Of a stretch of 51,035 nucleotides of DNA, positions 9,101 through 18,021 are shown piece after piece; within the stretch, counting starts at the first letter, position 1; every line of letters starts with the position of its first letter. The position numbers were made by a program, and so were the translations under genes. Under the pieces are notes generated by a model. The model worked only from the letters and a program-made list of their open reading frames with translations. It did no database searches and had not been told where the DNA came from. This DNA is from Nitrospira sp. (GTDB lineage Bacteria; Nitrospirota; Nitrospiria; Nitrospirales; Nitrospiraceae), in the NCBI GenBank assembly GCA_023248215.1, contig JAHFEW010000024.1, forward strand, positions 1 through 51,035, written 5' to 3'.

Positions 9101-10449
9101 GACGCAATCTCCTGCCCGACCGAACTTTCCAGCTGGAACAGGTTGTGCTGATAGGAAAAAAGGGCTTCGATGAAATTCTGCTGAATGGTGCGGGAGGTGC
9201 GAGCAGCATCGAGAAGATCCAGAATGGTGGCGCCTCCCCGTTCATAGGCGCGCTCGACGATGGTAAACGTCGAGCGCGCATCGTCCAGCACTCCGGCCAG
9301 ATAGGCCTCCACCAACCGGCGGCTCTGGAGCAGATTATGGTAGGCCACATCCACCTGGTTCTCGACTTGGTTCACCGTCCGGTCCAGTTCAGCCTGCGCC
9401 GATTGCAGGCCGACTTCGGCCTGGACGATCCCACCCTGGTTGCGATTGAAGAGCGGTAAGGGCACGCCCAGGTTCAAAATTCCCATCTGCTGGTTGTCGG
9501 GACCGCGCGGCCCTTGCACCGAGTACCCGGCGCCGATGGTCACATCCGGAACCCGAAAGGCCTTAGCCAGTTTCAAATCCGATTCACGCTGCGACAGGGT
9601 CGCCCGCCTGCTCTTGATGTCAGGACGAACTTCCAGGGCCACCGTTCTGAGTTTTCCCATGTCCGGATCCACCCGCCGGTAGTCCATTTCCGTCGTCAGC
9701 TCCAGCTTCGATGCAGGAGACAGCCGAAGCAACTGACGGACGTCGGCCCTGGCCGACTCCCCTTCCTGAATGGCCTCGATCACTTGCGATTGAAAGTCGA
9801 CCACTTGAAGCCGGATCCGGATCAGATCCACTTCGGCGATGTAGCCCTTTTTGAAACGAATCGTGTTGACGTCTAGGATCCGTGCAAAGCGATCTCGATT
9901 TTCCTCGGCTAGGGCCAAACGGCGTTGCGCCACCAGCACACGATAGTAGGCATCCTTGATCGTGAAACCTAATTGCCGGACGGCATCTTCAAAATCCGCT
10001 TCCACCGATTGAACCCCGAATCCGGCGCTCTCAATGCGATAGCCGCGCTTGCCGGCCAGTTCGAACAACTGCTGCACCTGCGCCGTGAGCGCGCCTGAAT
10101 TCGCAAGGGTATTGCCCTGAGTAAATGACGCCACGTTGCCGATCTGCAGCACAGGATTCGGAAAGAGCCGGGCCGTAATCTGCTGACCCTTACTGGACTC
10201 GATCCCATATTTGGCAATGAGCAAGTTCAGATTCTGTTTCAGAAAGAGGGCCACAGCCTCGGATAAATTCAGACGGACCGCCGGGGGCGGGAGCGAACCG
10301 ACCGCTGTGGATTCAGCAGCCTGCACCGTCCCGCCACCAATCAGAACGACGCTCATCAAGCCGAGCACCAGCCACCCGCACAGGCACCTGGTTGCTGCGC
10401 GCAGACCAACTCCTGGACCGCCTCCATGATGGAACATGTCGTCACACAT
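9097..10449 (-). CDS. outer-membrane efflux channel, TolC/CzcC family
   Basis: About 450 aa. A signal peptide (hydrophobic LCGWLVLGLMSVVLIGGG, then VQAAES) leads into two OEP repeats made of long helices and short strands, for example LNLSEAVALFLKQNLNLLIA near the N-terminus. I chose ATG 10449 rather than the longest frame (10527), because a good -10 box at 10487-10492 would place the transcript start between them. Met at 10437 is also possible. It is the first gene of the metal-efflux operon and forms the exit duct for the RND pump encoded two genes downstream. Confidence 0.88.
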   Translation of the reverse strand: MCDDMFHHGGGPGVGLRAATRCLCGWLVLGLMSVVLIGGGTVQAAESTAVGSLPPPAVRLNLSEAVALFLKQNLNLLIAKYGIESSKGQQITARLFPNPVLQIGNVASFTQGNTLANSGALTAQVQQLFELAGKRGYRIESAGFGVQSVEADFEDAVRQLGFTIKDAYYRVLVAQRRLALAEENRDRFARILDVNTIRFKKGYIAEVDLIRIRLQVVDFQSQVIEAIQEGESARADVRQLLRLSPASKLELTTEMDYRRVDPDMGKLRTVALEVRPDIKSRRATLSQRESDLKLAKAFRVPDVTIGAGYSVQGPRGPDNQQMGILNLGVPLPLFNRNQGGIVQAEVGLQSAQAELDRTVNQVENQVDVAYHNLLQSRRLVEAYLAGVLDDARSTFTIVERAYERGGATILDLLDAARTSRTIQQNFIEALFSYQHNLFQLESSVGQEIAS

Positions 10450-10486
10450 TGTGCGGGAATATCGAACAATCGAGGACAGGGTGCTT

Positions 10487-10492
10487 ATTATA
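10487..10492 (-). promoter_or_regulatory. candidate -10 box for the metal-efflux operon
   Basis: The minus strand reads a perfect TATAAT here, about 38 bases before the proposed ATG of the channel gene. The -35 position holds TTTCAA at 17-base spacing, a weak match. No MerR-type spacer or clear operator palindrome was noticed. The call rests mainly on the -10 match and its position. Confidence 0.4.
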
Positions 10493-10536
10493 CTGATTCT
10501 CCGAGACATTTGAAACCACGTCGGCATCCCTCGACA

Positions 10537-12381
10537 TCACTGCATCTTCAGTTCCGTCCAGGCCCGATCGTAGAGGCGTATGGCCCGTCCCACATCCCGC
10601 ATCCATTCCAATCGATCCAGCTGATCGAGCGGCGGATAAATCGCGGGATTCTCCCTCGTCGATCCACCCACCTGCTCCCGAGCTCGCCGGGAAGCGGACG
10701 CGAACCGCAACCGCTCCGACGTGCGCGCGGCGACCTCAGGCTCCATCAAAAAGTTGATGAAGCGCATGGCCAGCCGTTTCTGAGGCGCGGTTCGGAGCAC
10801 CACCAAACAGTCGGCCCAGACTGTGGCCCCTTCCTTCGGCACCACATAACGAATGGATGGCCGCTCGGCCATGGCCCGCGCCACCGGTCCTCCCCACCCG
10901 TGGGCCAGGACGACTTCCCCCGATGCCAACAGCTGGTCGTAATGATCGCTCGTATAGGTCTTCACCAACGGTTTCTGACGCAGCAATTGTTCTTTCGCCG
11001 CCTCGATCACCTGGGGGTCCGTGCTGTTCATCGACTGCCCCATGGAACGCAACACAGCGCCAAACACCTCCCGCTGGTCGTTCAACATGCTAATGCGGCC
11101 TGTATAGCGCGGGTCCCATAAGATCGACCAACTGTCCGGCGCGGTGGGAATCACGGCCGAATCGTACCCGATCCCCACCGTGCCCCAGAGGTACGGGACC
11201 GAATACCGGCGTTCCGGATCGAAATGGAGGGACTGCAGATGCGGCTCCAGCAGAGACGCATTGGGCAATTCCTGTTGATCCAACTCACTCAGCAGGTCTT
11301 GCTGGATCATGATGGCCACCATGAAATCCGACGGCACAGCCACGTCATAGCCAGTCGCCCCACTTTGTAGTTTTGCCAACAGCTCTTCGTTGCTGCTGAA
11401 GGTATCGATCACGACGTTCACCTGCTCGCGCCGCTCAAATTCCTGGATGATCTCGGGCCCCACATAATCGGACCAGGTGAAATAGTGCAGAACCGGTCGC
11501 GACTCCGCAGTATCACCCGCTGGAGACTGTCCGCAAGCCGAGAAAGACCCGGCAAGCCCAAGCAGGCAGAAGAAAAACACGCCCATGCGTTGGAGACGTG
11601 GGGGCACCGATACCTCGCGGCGTTGCAGATGGAGAGAGAGCCCGACACAGGTCATGGAGATCACCAGCAACAGCGCCGATAGTGCGTTGATCTCGGGCGT
11701 GACGCCGGATTTGATCATCGAATAGACCTTCAGAGGCAAGGTCGTCGCCCCTGGACCAGCCGTGAAAAAAGTCACCAGGAAATCGTCGAGCGATACGGTG
11801 AAGGCCACGAGGATCGCGCCCCACAGGGCCGGTCGTAATAACGGCAGCGTCACATAGCGAAACACCTGCCATGAGCTGGCGCCCAGATCAGCCGCCGCCT
11901 CCCCCAACGCCGGATCGAGTTTCCGTAACCGCGTCCTGAGCATGATAGTGACGAGCGGGATATTAAATACGATGTGCCCAAGGATAACCGTGGTGAGACC
12001 GAGAGGCATGTTGAGCATGACGAAGAACAACATCAAGGAGACTCCCATCATCACTTCGGGAATCACGAGCGGCAACACCAGACCGCCTTCAATCACCTGT
12101 TGCCGGCGACGCGGCATACGCTCCATCCCAAGCGCGATCAGTCCTCCCAGGCAGGTAGCTCCAAGGGTAGAGACCACCGCAATGAGCAGACTGTTCGCCG
12201 TCGCGGCGAGCAGCGCCTCGTCGTGCATGAGGGCCGCGTACCATTTGAGCGTCGCCCCACGCCAAGCCATCGACAGATGGGCGGCATTAAACGAGTACAG
12301 CACCAGCACAAAGATCGGCCCGTAGAGAAACAGCATCGCCAACCCGCTGACCAGGTTCAGGCCGGTCGATCCACGCCTCAT
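10537..12381 (-). CDS. fused polyamine ABC permease and substrate-binding protein (PotC-PotD type)
   Basis: 614 aa. Residues 1-255 are a PotC-like permease with about six membrane helices and the ATPase-contact loop EAAADLGASSWQVFRYVTLP (161-180). Residues 266-283 are a former lipoprotein signal (MGVFFFCLLGLAGSFSAC) that can now act as an extra membrane anchor. Residues 297-614 are a complete PotD/PotF-like binding domain (FTWSDYVGPEIIQEF, SNEELLAKLQSG, YDVAVPSDFM). Thus the binding protein is tethered to its permease. Start 12381 gives an ATGA overlap with potB, better than the ATG 12 bases upstream. The substrate is probably spermidine or putrescine. This is the last gene of the three-gene importer operon. 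Confidence 0.9.
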   Translation of the reverse strand: MRRGSTGLNLVSGLAMLFLYGPIFVLVLYSFNAAHLSMAWRGATLKWYAALMHDEALLAATANSLLIAVVSTLGATCLGGLIALGMERMPRRRQQVIEGGLVLPLVIPEVMMGVSLMLFFVMLNMPLGLTTVILGHIVFNIPLVTIMLRTRLRKLDPALGEAAADLGASSWQVFRYVTLPLLRPALWGAILVAFTVSLDDFLVTFFTAGPGATTLPLKVYSMIKSGVTPEINALSALLLVISMTCVGLSLHLQRREVSVPPRLQRMGVFFFCLLGLAGSFSACGQSPAGDTAESRPVLHYFTWSDYVGPEIIQEFERREQVNVVIDTFSSNEELLAKLQSGATGYDVAVPSDFMVAIMIQQDLLSELDQQELPNASLLEPHLQSLHFDPERRYSVPYLWGTVGIGYDSAVIPTAPDSWSILWDPRYTGRISMLNDQREVFGAVLRSMGQSMNSTDPQVIEAAKEQLLRQKPLVKTYTSDHYDQLLASGEVVLAHGWGGPVARAMAERPSIRYVVPKEGATVWADCLVVLRTAPQKRLAMRFINFLMEPEVAARTSERLRFASASRRAREQVGGSTRENPAIYPPLDQLDRLEWMRDVGRAIRLYDRAWTELKMQ

Positions 12382-13274
12382 CGTCCCTCCCATGGCCCAT
12401 CCGTCCGGGAGGCGCTACGGTAATACAGGGCTACCGCAGCCATGACCACCGTCATCAGCACGAAGGAGACCGCCGATCCCAACGGCCAGTCCCTCACCAC
12501 GAGATACTCGTGCTGAATGAGATTTCCGATCATCATGCTTCGGGCCCCTCCCAGGAGATCCGGGGTGATAAACGAACCGATCGACGGAATAAAGACCAGG
12601 ATGCAGCCCCCGACGATGCCCGGCTTCGTGAGCGGAAGAATCACCTGCATGAAGACCGCCCAGCGCGACGCATACAAATCCCAGGCCGCCTCCACCAACA
12701 GAGGATCCAGCCGCTCAACCGCGACATAGAGCGGCAAGACCATGAACGGCAGGTATCCATAGACCAGTCCGATCACGACGGCCGTCGGCGTATAGAGCAG
12801 TTCCAGCGGAGCATCCACCACACCGAGGGCCATCACGAACCGATTCATGAGGCCGTCATGGCGCAACAGAATCATCCAGGCATAGGTCCGCACGAGAAAG
12901 TTCGTCCAGAATGGCAACATGACGAGGAGCAGGAAAATCGGCTGCCACCGGACCGGACTCCGGGCAATGACATAGGCGAGCGGAAAACCCAGGACGAAAC
13001 AGATGGCCGTGGTCAGACTCGCGTACCACATGGATTGCCCGAGAATCTTGCCGTACAGCGGGTGAAGCAAATCGAGGTAGTTCGCCGACGTGAACTCCCA
13101 GACAATGCCGCCATAGGTTCCACGCGACGCGAAGCTGATCGCGAACACCAACCCGAGCGGCACGAGAAAGAACAGGCCCATCCAGGCGAGGCCGGGAGCT
13201 GCGAGCCAACAAGGGGCGCAGGAAGGTCGAGAAGACGTGGGACGAGGAGGCATGTCGTGAGCTGGCATCGTCAC
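12378..13274 (-). CDS. potB: spermidine/putrescine-type ABC transporter permease, PotB family
   Basis: 298 aa. A short cytosolic N-terminus rich in Pro/Ser/Arg precedes the first helix (LAWMGLFFLVPLGLVFAIS). Six membrane helices follow, with the EAA loop around EAAWDLYASRWAVFMQVILP contacting the ATPase. It forms a heterodimeric channel with the permease half of the downstream fusion protein. The start overlaps the ATPase stop in an ATGA and its own stop overlaps the next start in another ATGA, so all three importer genes are translationally coupled. Confidence 0.9.
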   Translation of the reverse strand: MTMPAHDMPPRPTSSRPSCAPCWLAAPGLAWMGLFFLVPLGLVFAISFASRGTYGGIVWEFTSANYLDLLHPLYGKILGQSMWYASLTTAICFVLGFPLAYVIARSPVRWQPIFLLLVMLPFWTNFLVRTYAWMILLRHDGLMNRFVMALGVVDAPLELLYTPTAVVIGLVYGYLPFMVLPLYVAVERLDPLLVEAAWDLYASRWAVFMQVILPLTKPGIVGGCILVFIPSIGSFITPDLLGGARSMMIGNLIQHEYLVVRDWPLGSAVSFVLMTVVMAAVALYYRSASRTDGPWEGR

Positions 13275-14410
13275 TCGAAGAACAGTTGTCCGTCAGACAG
13301 GGACCAGTGGAGAAAGACAGGCTCTCCCGGCGCGAACGATGCCAGATCTGCTCCCGACGCCATCCTGGCTTCCCAGAGGCGATCGTGACCGATTCGAACC
13401 AGATATTTCGTGTCGCTCCCCGCGAAGAGGACTTTCTCAATCCGGCCCGGAAGCACTTGGTCGGATGGCGAAGGTCGTTCACGCGCCATTCGAAGTTGCT
13501 CAGGACGAAGAGACAGTGTGGCTGAACGACCGGCCTGTTCACCGGAGGCGGTTCCCACCAACAACGGCGGCTGTTCGTCATCGACAGGCTGAAAGAGCCG
13601 ATGCTCTCCCACAAGGCCTCCCACCCTGCCAGGCAGTTCATTCGACACCCCGAGAAATCGCGACACAAAGAGATTACAGGGTCGCTCATACAGCTCGCGT
13701 GGAGGACCGATCTGCCACATGCGCCCCTGATGCATCACCGCAATTCGATCCGACATCATCATCGCCTCTTCTTGATGATGCGTGACACAGATGCAGGTCA
13801 GCCCGGCCTGCTCCTGAATGGATTTCAACTCGACCTGCATCTCCTGCCGCAGTTGTTGATCCAACGCCGCCAATGGTTCATCGAGCAATACCACAGCTGG
13901 TTTATTCACCAAGGCACGGGCCAGCGCCACCCGTTGTTGCTCTCCTCCTGACAGCTGCGCAGGCAGACGCGCTTCTTTGCCGAGCAGCTTGACCATCGTT
14001 AAGGCCTGGCACACTTGCTCATCGATCAGAGGGGTGGGAACCCGCCGCATCTTCAGGCCGAAGGCGACGTTCTCGAAGACGGTCAGATGAGGAAAGAGCG
14101 CATAGGATTGAAACACCAGATTCACGGGCCGGCGATTCGGCGGCACCCCGAGCATCGACTGCCCGTCGATCAGCAGGTCGCCCTCGTCCGGATCTTCGAA
14201 ACCTGCCAGCATGCGTAGCACCGAAGTTTTTCCCGCGCCGCTCGGACCGAGGATGGAAAAAAACTCGCCGCGGCGAACCTCAAAGCTCACCTCGTCGACG
14301 GCCGTGACCGAACCGTGGCGGCGCACGATTCCGCGTATCTCGATCGTCGGAGGTGCAGAGGAAAGGGAACCGTCAGGAACAGAGAAAGGAGGAGTGGAAG
14401 GCGTCGCCAT
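13271..14410 (-). CDS. potA: spermidine/putrescine-type ABC transporter ATP-binding protein, PotA family
   Basis: 379 aa from ATG 14410; a TTG directly before it is an alternative. Walker A GPSGAGKT is at 55-62, the Q-loop in VFQSYALFPH near 99-108, signature LSGGEQ at 153-158, Walker B VVLLDE at 173-178 and the switch His in THH near 211. The C-terminal third is a TOBE-type regulatory domain (LRPEQLRMA...). It energises import through the PotB/PotC-like permeases. The N-terminal 20 residues are a disordered Ser/Pro-rich extension. First gene of the importer operon. Confidence 0.92.
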   Translation of the reverse strand: MATPSTPPFSVPDGSLSSAPPTIEIRGIVRRHGSVTAVDEVSFEVRRGEFFSILGPSGAGKTSVLRMLAGFEDPDEGDLLIDGQSMLGVPPNRRPVNLVFQSYALFPHLTVFENVAFGLKMRRVPTPLIDEQVCQALTMVKLLGKEARLPAQLSGGEQQRVALARALVNKPAVVLLDEPLAALDQQLRQEMQVELKSIQEQAGLTCICVTHHQEEAMMMSDRIAVMHQGRMWQIGPPRELYERPCNLFVSRFLGVSNELPGRVGGLVGEHRLFQPVDDEQPPLLVGTASGEQAGRSATLSLRPEQLRMARERPSPSDQVLPGRIEKVLFAGSDTKYLVRIGHDRLWEARMASGADLASFAPGEPVFLHWSLSDGQLFFE

Positions 14411-14450
14411 CAAGGGCTGGATTCAAATCTGAGCGCCGGCAGACTAAGGA

Positions 14451-14729
14451 TCAATGTTCCAAGCCGACTTTGGAACTGACATCGCGCAGGTGTTTGCGCA
14501 CACGCACCCGATGTTCATGCTTCCGCAAGAGTTCGCGGCGAATCACGTCGCGATCTTCTGCCACAATCCGCACCAACCGGTCGTTGTCTTCGGCATGGTT
14601 CCGCACCAGCTCGGACAAGCGCTGCACTTGCCGCTCCAACCGTTCAAGCCGCCAGACCATCTCCATCATCGGATTGGCAGCCTCGGTTCCAGGCTTGACT
14701 GCAGCAGGCTGAGCATTGTGTTTTTTCAT
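14451..14729 (-). CDS. small coiled-coil protein of unknown function
   Basis: 92 aa, highly charged. From about residue 20 to 85 it shows heptad-like spacing of Leu/Val among Arg and Glu (WRLERLERQVQRLSELV...), predicting one long coiled coil. No membrane or catalytic motif is present. It lies just upstream of the importer operon on the same strand (38-base gap) and divergent from glgC. A link to either is not evident. I do not recognise a named family. Confidence 0.6.
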   Translation of the reverse strand: MKKHNAQPAAVKPGTEAANPMMEMVWRLERLERQVQRLSELVRNHAEDNDRLVRIVAEDRDVIRRELLRKHEHRVRVRKHLRDVSSKVGLEH

Positions 14730-14863
14730 GTCCGCTCCTTAGCATTGGGCCCGACCGGATGTCGGGGACGCACGTCGAGTTGTAGTATCGTCCGAGTTCG
14801 AGATGAAGTCAACATTCTGCCTCCTTTCTATTCATCCATCGTCCTGTTACAATCGATGCATCT

Positions 14864-16102
14864 ATGGCTAAGATTTTCACCATGGTGCTTGCCGGGGGAA
14901 AGGGCGAACGCTTGCATCCCCTGACGGATCAGCGTGCGAAACCAGCCGTTCCGTTCGGCGGGAAATATCGCATCATCGACTTCACGCTGAGCAACTGCCT
15001 GAACTCCGGTCTGCGCAAGATTGCCGTCCTGATCCAATACAAGTCCCATTCTCTTGACCGTCATATCCGCACGGGGTGGAACATTCTGAATCCCGAATTG
15101 GGCGAATACATCGCGTCTGTCCCCCCGCAGCAACGCATCAGCGAAGACTGGTACAGAGGCACGGCCGACGCCGTCTTTCAGAATCTGTTCCTGCTCGACA
15201 ATGATCTCCCCGAATTCTTGCTGGTCCTGGCCGGTGATCACATCTACAAGATGAACTACGCCGATATGTACAACCTCCTGATCGAGAAACAGGCGGATGC
15301 GGTGGTCGGCGCGATTGAAACGCCGCTGGCAGATGCCAACCGGTTCGGCGTCATCGCGGTGGATGAAGACCGACGGATCCTGAGCTTCGACGAGAAACCA
15401 GCCAATCCGATGCACATTCCCGGCGATCCGTCGCAGGCCTTTGTCTCGATGGGCATCTACTTGTTTCGGACGGACATTGTGCGCGAGCAGCTCATCCGTG
15501 ACGCCAAGGAAGGCACCAAGCACGATTTCGGGAAAAACATCATTCCCCGCATGATCAAAGAGAACCGAGTCTACGCGTTTAAGTTTCAGGACGAGAACAA
15601 GAAGGCCGTGAAATATTGGCGCGACATCGGTACGCTCGACGCCTATTGGGAAGCCAATATGGACCTCGTGGCGGTCGACCCGTTGTTCAACCTGTATGAC
15701 CAGGAGTGGCCAATTCGCACCTACCAGGGACAATTCCCTCCGGCCAAGTTCGTCTTCGCCCAGGATTTCCAGGGCGGCCGCATGGGAGTGGCGCTCGACT
15801 CCGTCGTATGCGGCGGCTGTATCATTTCCGGCGGCCGCGTGCAGAACTCGGTCCTCTCGCCGAACGTTCGTGTCCACGACCATGCCGATGTGCGGGAATC
15901 CGTCGTGATGGAAAACGTGGTCATCGGCGAGCATGCCCGCATCCGACGCGCGATCATCGACAAAGACGTCATCATCCCACCGAAGACCGAGATCGGCTTC
16001 GACCCGGTCGCGGACCGCCAACGATTCAAAGTCACTGATTCCGGCCTGGTCGTCATCTCAAAGGGAATGAAACTGCATGCCGCCGTCGATTCATCCGGTT
16101 GA
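14864..16102 (+). CDS. glgC: glucose-1-phosphate adenylyltransferase (ADP-glucose pyrophosphorylase)
   Basis: 412 aa, typical length. It makes ADP-glucose from ATP and glucose-1-phosphate, the committed step of bacterial glycogen synthesis. The N-terminal nucleotide loop GGKGERLHPLTDQRAKPAVP, the motif YRIIDFTLSNCLNSG, the FVSMGIYLF and DFGKNIIP sugar-phosphate regions, and a C-terminal left-handed beta-helix (VVCGGCIISGGRVQNS...) are all visible. It is transcribed divergently from the coiled-coil gene. Its last 26 bases overlap the following helicase gene in another frame, an unexpected partner for glgC. Confidence 0.95.
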   Translation: MAKIFTMVLAGGKGERLHPLTDQRAKPAVPFGGKYRIIDFTLSNCLNSGLRKIAVLIQYKSHSLDRHIRTGWNILNPELGEYIASVPPQQRISEDWYRGTADAVFQNLFLLDNDLPEFLLVLAGDHIYKMNYADMYNLLIEKQADAVVGAIETPLADANRFGVIAVDEDRRILSFDEKPANPMHIPGDPSQAFVSMGIYLFRTDIVREQLIRDAKEGTKHDFGKNIIPRMIKENRVYAFKFQDENKKAVKYWRDIGTLDAYWEANMDLVAVDPLFNLYDQEWPIRTYQGQFPPAKFVFAQDFQGGRMGVALDSVVCGGCIISGGRVQNSVLSPNVRVHDHADVRESVVMENVVIGEHARIRRAIIDKDVIIPPKTEIGFDPVADRQRFKVTDSGLVVISKGMKLHAAVDSSG

Positions 16103-17939
16103 TCTGGTTGCGACCCTCCGCCAAAAAAACCTGACTCCTGCGATTATCTTCCTCACATCGAGACGGGCCTGCGACGAAGCCATGCAAGCCTTCGAACGCA
16201 GCCAAGTCGTGTTGCCCAAAGCCCGGCAAGAACAAATCGCCGGGGTCCTCACTCAGGTCACGGCGCAGTTTCCCAGCATTGCGGAACACCCGCTCATCGG
16301 CACCGTCCAACGCATCGGTGTCGCGGCACACCATGCCGGACATCTGCCGTCCTGGAAAATCGCCGTCGAAGAACTGATGCGCACCGGCTCTCTAGACGCG
16401 GTCTTCGCGACGACGACGCTCGCCGCCGGAGTCGACTTTCCGGCCCGCACGGTGGTCGTGACGCAATCCAGCATCCGCAAAGCGCGGGACTTTACCGATC
16501 TGACCGCCAGCGAAATCCAGCAGCTCGCCGGACGCGCCGGCCGCCGCGGCAAGGATCTGGTGGGATTTGCCGTCATCACACCTTCGCCGTATATCGATCT
16601 GACGGTCTTGACCAAAGGACTCACGGGGCAACCGGAAGCCATCCATAGCCAATTCGTCATCAGCTATCCGATGGTCTTGAACTTGCTCAAAGCGCACCCG
16701 CGCGAACAAATCCAGTCCATCCTGGCCAAGAGCTTTGCGCAGTTTCAGTTGAACCAGCGCACGGCCGTGCTCGAAACCAAACTCGACGGACTGCGCGCCG
16801 AGATGGAGCCCTTTGGGCCAAGGGTCTGCTCGGATTGGATCACGCAATGGCAAATTTTTGACCAGGCACGGAAACGGAAAAAACCCAGAGGGCCGGCTGC
16901 CAGGCAAGAATCGCCGGATGTCGCCGCGCGGCTGAACTTTCTCACGCCGGGACGGGTGATCGGACTGGTGCGGGGACGCGGCATTATTCTCCGCCAGTAC
17001 CGCAGCAAAGGCCAGCACGCGCCGATGGTCACGTTGTTGCGGGAAGGCGGCGCTCTCAATGAGTGTCCAGCGTCGATCGTCACCCAGGTGTTCGATCGCA
17101 CCTATGAATGCGAAGAAACGTCCACCTATCCCTGGACGACCCCGCAGACGCTGGAGCACCTGACTCATCAGCTTGCGGAGCTTCCGCCCCGGCTGCCGAT
17201 CTTGCCGATCCTGATTCATCCGGAAGAGGATGTTCCCCTCGACAGTTCCATTATTCATACCCTTGGCGACTTTCCCTGTCCGTCCTGCCCGTCACGACAG
17301 GCCTGCCAACGAGATTTCCCACGGGCCTCGCGGGTTCGCCAAGAGATCCAGCGACATACAAAGTCGATCCAAGCCCTTCAAACCAGTTTGTGGCACCGCT
17401 TTCAGGAACGGATCGATGTCTTGGAGCGATTCGGCTATCTCAACGCGACGGCGCAACTCACCACCGATGGCGAGTGGGCGCGGCTGATTCGCATCGATCA
17501 CTCCCTCTTGATCACGGAACTGATTCGCGCCGAAGCCTTTGGGGCTATCGACCCGCCCTTGCTCGCCGCCATCATGGCCAGCATCGCCCATGACGACGAT
17601 CGTCCCGGCTCGTTTCCGCGAGGCAGTGCCGGTCTCGTGACGCTGTTGTTTCAGGTCCGCAAGCTGGCAGAGAGTCTCATGCCCCACGAGGAGCCGCCCA
17701 TGCTCCGGGCCGACGTCGCGGCCTTGACGGAACGGTGGGTGGCGGACCAGACGCTGACGTGGATCGGGCTGGCCCGACTCACGACGATGGCCGAGGGTGA
17801 TATGTTCCGGCTATTCGCGCGCACGATCGAGTTTCTGTCTCAGCTAAAGACCTTGAAAGGCACACACCCCTCCCTGGCAGAATCGGCCGATCGGGCCATT
17901 GCCGCCATGCGGCGAGGCGTGCTGGAGGAACTACCGTGA
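16077..17939 (+). CDS. Ski2/HelY-like helicase, separate C-terminal half (RecA2 + C-terminal domains)
   Basis: 620 aa. It begins directly with a RecA2 domain: motif IV AIIFLTSRR (22-30), motif V TTTLAAGVDFPA (112-123) and motif VI QLAGRAGRRG (149-158). Then come the helical bundle regions seen in Ski2, Mtr4 and HelY helicases, including a Cys cluster (CPSCPSRQAC near 402) and a C-terminal DSHCT-like helical domain. It lacks Walker A and the DExH box; these are in the next gene (18022-19095). Start ATG 16077 overlaps the glgC end and has AAGGGA ten bases upstream. Presumably it works only as a complex with its neighbour in RNA or DNA unwinding. Confidence 0.85.
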   Translation: MPPSIHPVDLVATLRQKNLTPAIIFLTSRRACDEAMQAFERSQVVLPKARQEQIAGVLTQVTAQFPSIAEHPLIGTVQRIGVAAHHAGHLPSWKIAVEELMRTGSLDAVFATTTLAAGVDFPARTVVVTQSSIRKARDFTDLTASEIQQLAGRAGRRGKDLVGFAVITPSPYIDLTVLTKGLTGQPEAIHSQFVISYPMVLNLLKAHPREQIQSILAKSFAQFQLNQRTAVLETKLDGLRAEMEPFGPRVCSDWITQWQIFDQARKRKKPRGPAARQESPDVAARLNFLTPGRVIGLVRGRGIILRQYRSKGQHAPMVTLLREGGALNECPASIVTQVFDRTYECEETSTYPWTTPQTLEHLTHQLAELPPRLPILPILIHPEEDVPLDSSIIHTLGDFPCPSCPSRQACQRDFPRASRVRQEIQRHTKSIQALQTSLWHRFQERIDVLERFGYLNATAQLTTDGEWARLIRIDHSLLITELIRAEAFGAIDPPLLAAIMASIAHDDDRPGSFPRGSAGLVTLLFQVRKLAESLMPHEEPPMLRADVAALTERWVADQTLTWIGLARLTTMAEGDMFRLFARTIEFLSQLKTLKGTHPSLAESADRAIAAMRRGVLEELP

Positions 17940-18021
17940 ACAGGGTGCGGCTCGCTCGGGACGCGTCGTTCGCACCAGTATTCTCAACCAGGCGCGCGGT
18001 CGCACGCGTCACGAGGCTCAC

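Noticed and set aside
14828-16021. 397-codon open frame on the minus strand
   Set aside because: Antisense to glgC, with no recognisable domain or ribosome binding site.
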